Positions 1-6,030 of a DNA stretch of 12,490 nucleotides are shown here, piece after piece. How positions within the stretch are numbered: position 1 is the stretch's first letter; each line of letters opens with the position of its first letter. The DNA is taken from the NCBI GenBank assembly GCA_005881085.1, contig VBGU01000193.1, positions 1-12,490 on the forward strand, given 5' to 3'. The DNA is from Chloroflexota bacterium. Lineage in GTDB: Bacteria > Chloroflexota > Limnocylindria > P2-11E. A program made the translations under genes and the position numbers. Below the pieces are notes generated by a model that was not told where the DNA came from, made no database searches, and worked only from the letters and a program-made list of their open reading frames with translations.

Positions 1-792
1 GAAGACACCGGCGGCGCGTCGTTCGCGGCGGTCCTCAGCGACCCGGTCACCGACATCGAGCCGCTGGACAACTCCACGACCGTGTGTCGTATCCGGGGGG
101 ATAGACCGCTCGCGGTCGGCCAGTTCGCGATGCTCGACCTCCCCGCTGCCGATATCTCCGGCGACGAGATCCGCATGCGCGCGGCCGACGATCTGGCTGG
201 ATGCGCCCTCATCGTCCTGGTGCTCCTCGGGCTTCGTGACGAGCGAGCGCCGCACGACGTCCACGCGATCTTCACCAGGGCGGAGGAAACCGGTCTCTAC
301 GGCGCGCGCCTCGCCGCAGAGGACGGGCTCCTCCCTCGCGACGCGTACGTCGTCTCTGTAGAGGCAAGCCGCGCGCTTCCGGAGGCTGAAGCCGGCCGAG
401 GCGTCGTCGTTCGCGCCGGCGACTTCCACAACACCTTCAGCAACGAGGCGGAGCGTTATCTGCGGGTAGCGCGGGAGCGGCTCGCCGAGCGGGGCATTCC
501 AGCGCAGCGGGCTCTGCTCGTCGGGGGCACGTGCGAGGCCTCGTCATTCGTTCGACTTGGCTGGACGGCGACCGGCCTCGCGCTCCCGAATGTGAACTAC
601 CACAACGCTGGGTCAGACGGCGGGTTCGCGCCCGAGATCGTCCGTCTCACCGACCTCCTGAGCGGAATCGCGCTCGGGATCGAGGCCTCGCTCGCCGCCG
701 GGGAGGACGCGGAGGAGTCATGGTGGCCCGATGTTCGCGCGACACCCGACGTTATTCGCGAGCGGCTCCGGCGAGACCGGCCGAAGCGCTAG
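1..792 (+). CDS. M42-like aminopeptidase, 5' truncated
   Basis: The frame is open from base 1 to a TAG at 790-792, leaving 263 C-terminal residues; M42 enzymes usually have about 340-360, so the N-terminus and the first metal-binding His lie outside the window. Visible landmarks (numbered from the first base) are RAADDLAGCA with Asp63/64 as the likely bridging metal ligand, FTRAEETG with Glu95-Glu96 as catalytic base plus zinc ligand, Glu121 in VSVEAS at the position of a further ligand, and His201 in NYHNAGSDG as the last ligand. This order (DD, EE, acidic residue, H) fits the di-zinc M42/M28 clan of aminopeptidases, probably acting in the cytoplasm on short peptides. The M42 assignment over M28 rests on the DDxxGCA and EExG motifs and is moderate. 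Its last 41 bases overlap the convergent VOC gene. Confidence 0.75.
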   Translation, partial: EDTGGASFAAVLSDPVTDIEPLDNSTTVCRIRGDRPLAVGQFAMLDLPAADISGDEIRMRAADDLAGCALIVLVLLGLRDERAPHDVHAIFTRAEETGLYGARLAAEDGLLPRDAYVVSVEASRALPEAEAGRGVVVRAGDFHNTFSNEAERYLRVARERLAERGIPAQRALLVGGTCEASSFVRLGWTATGLALPNVNYHNAGSDGGFAPEIVRLTDLLSGIALGIEASLAAGEDAEESWWPDVRATPDVIRERLRRDRPKR

Positions 793-1138
793 TGATTGGC
801 ATCGCCAATGGATGCTTCGGCTGGTAGAGACCTAATTCGCCTCCGCCGGGAAGCCGGATCCTGGTGATCGAGCCCCATCGTTCCTCTTGCACCTCGGAAC
901 ACTTGACGCCCTTCTCCTTGAGCGCCGCTATCTCGGCTTTCAGGTCGGCGCAGACGAAAAAGAGTTCGTGCCGGTCACTCACTTCGGCGGGATGAACCGC
1001 CACTTCTGCCGGAGGGAGCGCGAAGATCAGCCAGCCGCCGCCAGCGTCCACAGATGAAAATCCGAGCACCTTCTTGAAGAAGGCGCGATCCGCCGTCGCG
1101 TCCTTGCTGTAAACGATCACGTGGGCACCAAAGATCAT
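752..1138 (-). CDS. VOC/glyoxalase-superfamily protein
   Basis: This 128-residue protein has the length and pattern of a single VOC (glyoxalase/dioxygenase fold) unit. It starts with MIFGAHVIVYSKDA, followed by an amphipathic helix ending FFKKVLGF, a beta-rich middle (WLIFALPPAEVAVHP), HELFFVCADLKAEIAALKEKG, and the closing motif GGELGLYQPKHP. His7, His57 and the Glu of GGELGLY are possible metal ligands. I chose the ATG at 1138 because AGAGGAG lies 8 bases upstream; an in-frame ATG at 1165 and longer versions lack a better ribosome binding site and would add residues unlike the fold. The substrate cannot be told from sequence; such proteins include lyases, resistance proteins and dioxygenases. 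The C-terminal tail overlaps the end of the convergent peptidase gene by 41 bases. Confidence 0.75.
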   Translation of the reverse strand: MIFGAHVIVYSKDATADRAFFKKVLGFSSVDAGGGWLIFALPPAEVAVHPAEVSDRHELFFVCADLKAEIAALKEKGVKCSEVQEERWGSITRIRLPGGGELGLYQPKHPLAMPITSASAGLAGAARE

Positions 1139-1608
1139 GAGTTTTGCTCCTCTTGCTTCGACCATCTTCGCATGCGACCGTTTTGTGGAGGCTAGAGTGA
1201 CGACGTGCGGCGCAAGCTTCTGATCGCGCTCGTCGGCCTTCCTGCGCTTGTGGTTGTCCTGTCCAATGCTCTGGCCGCTACCCCTACAAACGACTTTCGT
1301 GATGTTCCCGGACTCAGACGGCAACTCGATGAGATTCGGCCCGGTCCTCATGGCCCGCCTCAGCTCGTCCCGCCGCCAGCGCCCGGCCCTGGAGTCAACA
1401 CCTGAAGAATTGCCCCACTGCCCATTTCTGGTAGCACTTGACGCGCCCCTCCGTGGCGGGTGTAGAACAAGGAGAAGCTCCGCACGGGCCCACGGAGCGA
1501 CGAGAAAGACCGGCGGACGCCGAAATCGGAGGTCGCATGGTCAGACTTCACAAACGGCTGGGAGTCTTCCAGGTCGATCGATGACGCCCTCGACGGAAGG
1601 GGGCACTG

Positions 1609-1741
1609 CCGAAGGTTCGCTTTCGGTGGATTGAACGATTGAATTAGGAGATCGCCTTTGGCGATCCCTCTCATCGAGGCCAGATAATGAGGCCTGTAGC
1701 CGAAAGCGAGGGCGACCCCCGGAAACGGGGGTCGCTTTTTT
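1609..1741 (+). ncRNA. Candidate small structured RNA ending at a terminator
   Basis: Three hairpins follow one another on the plus strand: CCGAAGG-TTCG-CTTTCGG (1609-1626, UUCG loop), GATCGCC-TTT-GGCGATC (1650-1666), and the terminator at 1712-1741. CCCTC just after the second stem could pair with GAGGG before the terminator, enclosing a small multi-branch region that includes GGCC/GGCC. No open frame accounts for the terminator. A box GATAAT (1683-1688), 19 bases after TTGGCG, could alternatively start a very short transcript. I matched it to no riboswitch or RNA family I know. It could be a small RNA or only the tail of an upstream transcript. Confidence 0.25.
1712..1741 (+). terminator. 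Intrinsic terminator
   Basis: A perfect 10-bp stem, GCGACCCCCG / CGGGGGTCGC, closed by a GAAA tetraloop is followed at once by six T (1736-1741). It acts on plus-strand transcripts only, since the minus strand has no T run after the stem. It lies 50 bases before the GTG of the membrane protein gene, so it isolates that gene from upstream transcription or ends a small RNA. Confidence 0.9.
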
Positions 1742-1778
1742 GTGCTCTTTGTTGCGGAACCGTGGGGACCGCTTTCCG

Positions 1779-1784
1779 TAGTCT
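1779..1784 (+). promoter_or_regulatory. -10 box TAGTCT of a leaderless start
   Basis: TAGTCT lies 6 bases before the GTG at 1791, so transcription would begin at or next to the start codon. There is no Shine-Dalgarno sequence there, which fits a leaderless mRNA. The same hexamer at nearly the same distance precedes both divergent oxidase genes. No good -35 box is visible. Confidence 0.45.
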
Positions 1785-1790
1785 CCACCG

Positions 1791-2858
1791 GTGGAATCCA
1801 CGGGGGAGCTTGCCTGGTTCCGCGCCGAGGTCCTCCGGTCGATCGTCCGCCCGCGCTCCTTCGCGAGATCGCTCGCCCGCGAGCACTTCGGCCTTGCGGG
1901 AGTGCTCATCGTGGTCGGGTCGGGGATCGCGCTTTCGCTCACGATCGACCTCTTGGTCCTCGCGGCGAAGGGCATATCGCCCGGGAGCTTCGTCGCTCGA
2001 CTGATCTTCGAGTCGCTCCTCCTCGGCAGCCGCCTCGCGGTAAGCGCGGCGGTCGTCTCGTTCGTCGTGTTCCTCGGCACTCGGCTGACACGCCAGAGCG
2101 ACCTGACGCTCGACCAATGCTTCAACGCGGTCGCGTTCGCGTTCGCGCCGCTGATCGTCGCGCCACTCATCGCGCTGATCGCGGTCTTCGCATCAAACCT
2201 CCTGATCCCCGTCGGCGTCCTCATGGTGGTCATCGGGCTGCGAGCCCTCGCGGGCCTCGCGTTGAACTTGGGCGCGATCCTCCCGTTACCGGCGGCCGGT
2301 CTGGCGCTCATCCTTGCGCTCGCCAGCGGAGCGGTCGTGCTGGGCGATCAGGTTTCGAGGGTCCGAATGACCGCCTACGCGATCGCGCCGCAGCTCGCGT
2401 CCCCATTGGCCGCGACGCCGGCGCAGGGAAAGCGTTACGACCTCGCGAACGCAACTCTCACCCTTCCGGAAGAGTGGGCCTACTCGGTGCGGGGAGTCCC
2501 GGGAGAAAGCGCGCATTTCGAGACCGCGACCGCCACGCTCAACGTGGTGAGCTCGCGTGCCGAAGATCTCGCGACGATGGATTCGTTCGCGGACACGATC
2601 GCTCGTGGCGAGCGCCTGGGGTTCGTGGCCGCGCGCAGTGAGCGATCGATCGAGGGCATCAACGGGAACGTAGCGGTCGACGACCGTGCCGATGGGACCT
2701 ACGAAGGCCGACACGTCGCCATCCGCCAGTTCGCGATCGCGATCCGAACGAGCGGCAGCGCCTTGCAGTTCCGCTTCTTCGATCCGCCCGACGTCGACGC
2801 CGCATTCGCCCAGGCCGCGGCGATCGCCGCCACGTGGCAGATCGCCTCGCGGCCCTAG
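1791..2858 (+). CDS. Yip1-like membrane protein with soluble C-terminal domain
   Basis: This 355-residue protein has two halves. Residues about 34-58, 74-97, 110-134, 138-155 and 163-186 are hydrophobic and form about five membrane helices, with an overall look of the Yip1/YIF1-type membrane domain. Residues about 215-355 are soluble and alternate strands and helices, beginning YDLANATLTLPEEWAY; short 'LPEGW'-type modules like this occur in PsbP/LpqN-like folds. The function is unknown. The start is a GTG 6 bases after a TAGTCT box, implying leaderless translation; there is no ribosome binding site. The stop shares the palindrome CTAG with the stop of the convergent mec gene, so the two genes end in the same 4 bases. 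The Yip1 link is judged from pattern only. Confidence 0.65.
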   Translation: MESTGELAWFRAEVLRSIVRPRSFARSLAREHFGLAGVLIVVGSGIALSLTIDLLVLAAKGISPGSFVARLIFESLLLGSRLAVSAAVVSFVVFLGTRLTRQSDLTLDQCFNAVAFAFAPLIVAPLIALIAVFASNLLIPVGVLMVVIGLRALAGLALNLGAILPLPAAGLALILALASGAVVLGDQVSRVRMTAYAIAPQLASPLAATPAQGKRYDLANATLTLPEEWAYSVRGVPGESAHFETATATLNVVSSRAEDLATMDSFADTIARGERLGFVAARSERSIEGINGNVAVDDRADGTYEGRHVAIRQFAIAIRTSGSALQFRFFDPPDVDAAFAQAAAIAATWQIASRP

Positions 2859-3268
2859 CTCTCGACGATCGGAATGTCGGTCGCGTCGCCGTCCGTGATC
2901 CGATAGGCGAACATCTCCGGCGGTTCGGCACGCAAGGAGACCAGGACGTATGCGGCCTCGGGCCAGTACGCCTCGGCACGATCGGTAGCTGACGGATAGG
3001 CCGGCGAGCGCGGATGACTGTGGTAGATCGCGGCGAGCTCCCGGTCGAAGTCTTTCGACGCCTTGAACGCCTCAAACAACTGCGCCCGATCGACCAGGTA
3101 GCGCGTCTCGGGGTTCGGATGAACGTTGCGGCAGCGCAGGACGCGCCTCACGGTCTCGTCCTCGCCGAGCAAGAGACCACAGCACTCCTGCGGCGCGGAC
3201 TCGCGCGCGTGAGCGACGATCTCCTCCCGGAGCCTGCGCGGCAGGACCAGGCGAGTTCGTCCGCTCAG
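2855..3268 (-). CDS. mec: Mec-type JAMM peptidase (CysO-cysteine hydrolase)
   Basis: This is a 137-residue zinc peptidase of the JAB1/MPN+ (JAMM) family. The signature is complete: Glu28 in APQECCGLLLG, His83 and His85 in YHSHP, then Ser93 and Asp96 (HxHP-x6-S-xx-D). In Mycobacterium tuberculosis Mec releases cysteine from the CysO-cysteine adduct, and adjacency to cysO and cysM supports that role here. The frame has no ATG or GTG between the upstream stop at 3311-3313 and the catalytic Glu. The first TTG (3172) would remove the Glu, so I place the start at CTG 3268, which overlaps the cysO stop as CTGA in the manner of coupled genes. CTG at 3250 or 3244 is possible. The three-gene operon appears to end here, convergent with the membrane protein gene. 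Confidence 0.82.
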   Translation of the reverse strand: MSGRTRLVLPRRLREEIVAHARESAPQECCGLLLGEDETVRRVLRCRNVHPNPETRYLVDRAQLFEAFKASKDFDRELAAIYHSHPRSPAYPSATDRAEAYWPEAAYVLVSLRAEPPEMFAYRITDGDATDIPIVES

Positions 3269-3543
3269 CGGCCGCCCGCCATCGCCGGGATGACCATGAC
3301 CTCGCTGCCGTCAGGGACCGCGGCCCCGCTTCCACCGCGATTGCGGGCGTCTTCGTCGCCGATGTAGACGTTCACGTAGGAGCGGAGCGCCCCCGCGTCA
3401 TCGAGCACACGCGAAGCGAAGCCAGGGTGCCGCCGATCGATGTCCGCGATCACGTCACGGAGCGTTCCGCCTGACGCGCTGAGACGCGTCTCGCCGCCCG
3501 CCGCATCGCGGAGAGCGCCCGGCAGGCGAACGGTCACGGCCAT
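3265..3543 (-). CDS. cysO: CysO-like ubiquitin-fold sulfur carrier
   Basis: A 92-residue protein of the MoaD/ThiS/CysO family. It opens with a beta strand (MAVTVRLPGALRDAAGG), contains GTLRDVIADIDRRHPGF and YVNVYIGDEDAR, and closes with DGSEVMVIPAMAGGR. CysO accepts sulfur as a C-terminal Gly thiocarboxylate and passes it to CysM; neighbours CysM and Mec favour CysO over MoaD. The start ATG at 3543 is 4 bases after the stop of the fusion gene and has GGGAG 7 bases upstream; a longer upstream version lies inside the previous gene. The protein does not end in Gly-Gly: Gly90-Gly91 is followed by Arg92, so one residue must be removed before activation. The adjacent Mec is the natural candidate, by analogy with JAMM-trimmed ThiS-like carriers such as QbsE. 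Confidence 0.88.
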   Translation of the reverse strand: MAVTVRLPGALRDAAGGETRLSASGGTLRDVIADIDRRHPGFASRVLDDAGALRSYVNVYIGDEDARNRGGSGAAVPDGSEVMVIPAMAGGR

Positions 3544-3547
3544 GATT

Positions 3548-5743
3548 TCACTCCCAAAGCGGGGTGCTGAGATATCGGTCTCCCCCATCGGCTATCAACA
3601 CGACGATACGGCCGGCTTCTTCCCGCGCGACCGCGATAGCCGCGGCCACCGCGGCGCCGCCGGACGGTCCCGTGAAGATGCCTTCCTCTCGCGCGAGGCG
3701 CTTCGTCATCGCGAGCGCCTCCTCCGTCGCCATCACGAGATGCACGTCGGCGACGCCTTCGTCCCAGATCGCCGGACGAAGTGCGGTCGGCATGTGCTTC
3801 CAGCCTTCGATGCCGTGCATCGGATCGTCCGGTTGCACGGCGACGATGCGAACGCGTTTCGGACGAAGTGCGCGGGAGACGCCGACGATGGTCCCGGATG
3901 TGCCGACGCCGGCCACGAAGTGGGTCACGCGTCCACCGGTCTGCTTCCAGACCTCGGCCGCGGTGCCGAGCTCGTGGGAGAGCGGGTTTGCCGGGTTCGA
4001 GTACTGATCGACATACACATAGCGGTCCGGGTCGGCCGCGGCACGTCGCTGCGCTTCGCGGATCGCGCCGTCCGTTCCCTCGAGTGGATCGGTGAGGATG
4101 AGCTGCGCGCCAAACGCGCGCGCGATGCGCTTCCGCTCGAGCGACACCTTGTCGGGTATGCAGAGCTCGAGGGCGTGGCCGCGGACGGCGCAGACCATAG
4201 CGAGCGCTACGCCGGTGTTGCCGCTTGTCGCGTCGAGCACGACGCGACGGCGACCCAGCCAGCCTTCCTCTTCCGCATCGAGCACCATCCATAGTCCGGG
4301 CCGATCCTTCACGCTCCCGCCCGGATTCGCGCTCTCGATCTTCACCCAGAGGTCGCCTCGCAGGCCCGCGCCGACGCGGTGCAACGGGATGAGCGGCGTG
4401 TCGCCGACGCGCTCGAGGATCGTTCCGCGCACGCGCTCGCGAACGAGGTCGGCGGTCAGGCGGGACATTCGCACCGTCTCCAGCGCGCGTCGGGCGAGAC
4501 GAAGCGCTTCGTCGGAGTCGCCGGTCGCCTCGGCGGCGCGCGACCAGCGATCGAAGATGACCCGCAGGAGATGTGGAGCGCGTTCTTCCGCGAGCTGCCG
4601 CGCTTCCTGGAACGATCGCCGCGCAGCGGCGCCGTTCGCCTTCATTCGGAGCTCGCCGGTGAGGACCAGCATGCGGATCTCCGCGTCGACCTGGTCGACC
4701 TTTCGCGCGAACTTGAGAGCGGATTGCGCCGCGTCCAGGGCCTCCGCCAGATCCCCCTTGGCGAGGACTTCCGCCTCCGAGGCCTTGATGGATGCGAGGG
4801 TGCCGTCGCGTTTCGCCTGTTCGGCCAATCCGGCCGCGCGCACCAGACACTCACGGGCGCGGGTCACATTCCCGTATTCGACGTAGAGAGCCGCCGCGTT
4901 GTCGAGGGCGCAGGCCATCTGGTCGATAAGTCCCAGGTGCTCGTAGATGTCGAGGCTCTTTTGGTTGTTCATGATCGCGGCCTCGATGTCACCGGCGTCG
5001 TGGTACGCCTTTGCGATGCCCGCGTAGAGGGATGCGGCGGACGGGAGGTCGTCGAACTGAGTGGCCAGTGCGAACGCCTGCTCATACACAACGAGAGCCT
5101 GCTTCGATTGCCGCTGGTTTCCGAGAGCGAGGGCGAGATCGATGAGGCGTCGGTAGTGAAAGGGGACATCTCTGACCGTCCCGTCCTCGCATGCTTGGAC
5201 GCACTCGCGAAGAAGGCGGACCTCTTCTTCGTATGCGTACGTTCGTGCGTACGCGGCCGCGAGAACTGCCTTGATGCGGACCTGCTCTTCGGGATCGTTC
5301 AGGAGGTCGGCCATTCGCTGCGCACGTTCGATCACCGGAAAGGCCTGCTTCGGCTGAGATGTGGCGTTGTACGCGGCGGCTAAATAACGAAGCCGGAACA
5401 GCTGGTCCTGCGGAGTCAATCCTTCTTCCAACCCCTCGAGCAGCGGGATCGCCACGTCCGCCTGGCGCTGCTCGATGAGCCGGCGAGCCTCGAGCAGCGT
5501 GTATTGCGGAGTCGCCGGTGAGGGAGCGCCGCCGAGTAGATCCGCTGGCTGGACGCCCAAGACTCCGGCGATGTGCTCAAGAGCCTTCATCGATGCGCGA
5601 GTGCGGCCGGACTCGAGCATGGAGATGTAGGCCTTGGTGTATTGCGGTTCCGCTACCTGAGCTTGGGTAAGGCCTTTTGCGGTTCGCAGAGAACGGATTC
5701 GCGCCCCAACGTCGGCCACCATCGGTGACCGGACCTCAGCCAC
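3548..5743 (-). CDS. cysM: XRE-TPR regulator fused to cysteine synthase (CysM)
   Basis: One uninterrupted frame of 731 codons. Residues about 10-70 are an XRE-type helix-turn-helix (IRSLRTAKGLTQAQVA, YISMLESGRTRASMKALEHIA). About 80-425 are alpha-helical TPR-like repeats, for example SAASLYAGIAKAYHDAGD and ALDNAAALYVEYGN. About 426-731 are a complete fold-type II PLP enzyme: VGDTPLIPL; NPGGSVKDR with Lys479 as the PLP lysine; TSGNTG (506-511) for substrate; GVGTSGT (612-618) for the PLP phosphate; GPSGG (Ser694); and IADGGDRYLST near the end. CysM makes cysteine from O-phosphoserine or O-acetylserine, and next-door cysO and mec point to the CysO route. The start is GTG 5743, 9 bases after a -10 box; ATG 5722 has GAGG 11 bases upstream and is a real alternative. 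An ATG at the domain junction (4468) may yield free CysM. The regulator half resembles RRNPP peptide sensors; its target is unknown. Confidence 0.9.
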   Translation of the reverse strand: MAEVRSPMVADVGARIRSLRTAKGLTQAQVAEPQYTKAYISMLESGRTRASMKALEHIAGVLGVQPADLLGGAPSPATPQYTLLEARRLIEQRQADVAIPLLEGLEEGLTPQDQLFRLRYLAAAYNATSQPKQAFPVIERAQRMADLLNDPEEQVRIKAVLAAAYARTYAYEEEVRLLRECVQACEDGTVRDVPFHYRRLIDLALALGNQRQSKQALVVYEQAFALATQFDDLPSAASLYAGIAKAYHDAGDIEAAIMNNQKSLDIYEHLGLIDQMACALDNAAALYVEYGNVTRARECLVRAAGLAEQAKRDGTLASIKASEAEVLAKGDLAEALDAAQSALKFARKVDQVDAEIRMLVLTGELRMKANGAAARRSFQEARQLAEERAPHLLRVIFDRWSRAAEATGDSDEALRLARRALETVRMSRLTADLVRERVRGTILERVGDTPLIPLHRVGAGLRGDLWVKIESANPGGSVKDRPGLWMVLDAEEEGWLGRRRVVLDATSGNTGVALAMVCAVRGHALELCIPDKVSLERKRIARAFGAQLILTDPLEGTDGAIREAQRRAAADPDRYVYVDQYSNPANPLSHELGTAAEVWKQTGGRVTHFVAGVGTSGTIVGVSRALRPKRVRIVAVQPDDPMHGIEGWKHMPTALRPAIWDEGVADVHLVMATEEALAMTKRLAREEGIFTGPSGGAAVAAAIAVAREEAGRIVVLIADGGDRYLSTPLWE
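4466..4481 (-). promoter_or_regulatory. Possible internal ribosome binding site and ATG
   Basis: At the junction between the TPR array and the CysM domain, GGAG (4481-4478) stands 9 bases before an in-frame ATG (4468-4466). Initiation here would give a free 306-residue CysM starting MSRLTADLVRER, close to the length of stand-alone enzymes. The site may be a relic of two once-separate genes or a working internal start. Confidence 0.4.
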
Positions 5744-5752
5744 TGCGAGGGC

Positions 5753-5781
5753 ACTTTACGGGTGAGAAGTAGACACGTCAA
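5753..5781 (-). promoter_or_regulatory. Promoter of the regulator-cysM-cysO-mec operon
   Basis: On the minus strand TTGACG (5781-5776) is separated by exactly 17 bases from TAAAGT (5758-5753). This is the best -35/-10 pair I found in the window. Transcription would begin near 5746, giving a leader of 2-3 bases to GTG 5743 or about 24 bases to ATG 5722, where GAGG could serve as ribosome binding site. Confidence 0.6.
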
Positions 5782-5804
5782 ATCGTTCTTTACCCAATTC
5801 TTAT

Positions 5805-5837
5805 GGACCGAGACCGGGGCATTGCCGGTCGGGGTCC
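5805..5837. repeat. Inverted repeat upstream of the cysteine operon promoter
   Basis: The arrangement GGACC-ga-GACCGG-N7-CCGGTC-gg-GGTCC is a two-part perfect stem with a 2x2 internal loop. It lies about 24 bases upstream of the -35 box of the fusion gene and about 64 bases past the peptide gene. It could be an operator for the XRE protein or a structural end of the peptide mRNA, although no T run follows on the minus strand. A second short palindrome, GTCGGCCGAC, lies at 5864-5873. Confidence 0.45.
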
Positions 5838-5900
5838 TGCGGGCCCAGTTCGCCCGTATCTCGGTCGGCCGACGCGTAGCGCGGCCGGAGGTCAGTTCAG

Positions 5901-6029
5901 CTAGCAGAAGCCGCCGCCGCCAGAGTTTGGGTCGCAGGCGTAGGCGGTGCTGCTCGCTACTGGCGATGCGAACGCGAACGCGAGAGCGGTAATGAAAGCG
6001 ACGATCTGAACGATGCGACGGATAGACAT
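5901..6029 (-). CDS. Small secreted peptide precursor with two cysteines
   Basis: A 42-codon frame, ATG 6029 to TAG 5901, with a strong ribosome binding site GGGGAGGA whose last base is 8 bases from the ATG. Residues 1-5 (MSIRR) are positive, 6-22 are hydrophobic (IVQIVAFITALAFAFAS), and Ala29-Tyr30-Ala31 is a typical signal peptidase I site. Cleavage there leaves CDPNSGGGGFC, an 11-residue tail with a cysteine at each end, which could close into a disulfide ring. The Cys after AYA does not fit a lipobox, which needs Leu/Val/Ile at -3. No family is recognised. It lies between the M56 peptidase gene and the XRE-TPR-CysM gene, all on the same strand. This setting suggests a signalling peptide or peptidase substrate, but that is inference. 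That it is translated is supported by the ribosome binding site and the coherent signal sequence. Confidence 0.7.
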   Translation of the reverse strand: MSIRRIVQIVAFITALAFAFASPVASSTAYACDPNSGGGGFC

Positions 6030-6030
6030 T

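Larger units (their letters stand above)
1139..1790. other. Gene-poor intergenic region with hairpins
   Basis: I find no convincing gene in these 650 bases. On the plus strand, bases 1205-1405 could encode 66 residues whose N-terminus looks like a signal peptide (MRRKLLIALVGLPALVVVLS), but the nearest purine-rich motif is 13 bases from the GTG and the tail is low-complexity. In another plus frame near 1290 the string FPDSDGNSMRF resembles the closing motif of VOC proteins, so a decayed VOC fragment is possible. The right half holds two hairpins, a GATAAT box and a strong terminator, described separately. Confidence 0.5.

Noticed and set aside
1205..1405. 66-residue plus-strand frame with a signal-peptide-like N-terminus
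   Set aside because: The nearest Shine-Dalgarno-like motif is 13 bases from the GTG, and the Pro-rich tail has no recognisable content. Kept only as a note in the region entry.
1501..1741. Known riboswitch classes (glycine, c-di-GMP, TPP, SAM) in the structured leader
   Set aside because: Short resemblances such as CCGAAGG occur, but none of the conserved core sequences of these classes is complete.
1360..1788. Minus-strand frame of 142 codons across the terminator region
   Set aside because: Its residues come from the hairpins and terminator read backwards; no domain pattern and no ribosome binding site.
3534..4850. Long minus-strand frame of 438 codons inside the fusion gene
   Set aside because: It is an Arg/Gly-rich shadow in another frame of the fusion gene, whose own frame carries clear motifs throughout.
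5762..5992. 76-residue plus-strand frame opposite the small peptide gene
   Set aside because: Arg-rich composition typical of antisense GC-rich DNA, no ribosome binding site, and it runs against the better-supported minus-strand peptide gene.
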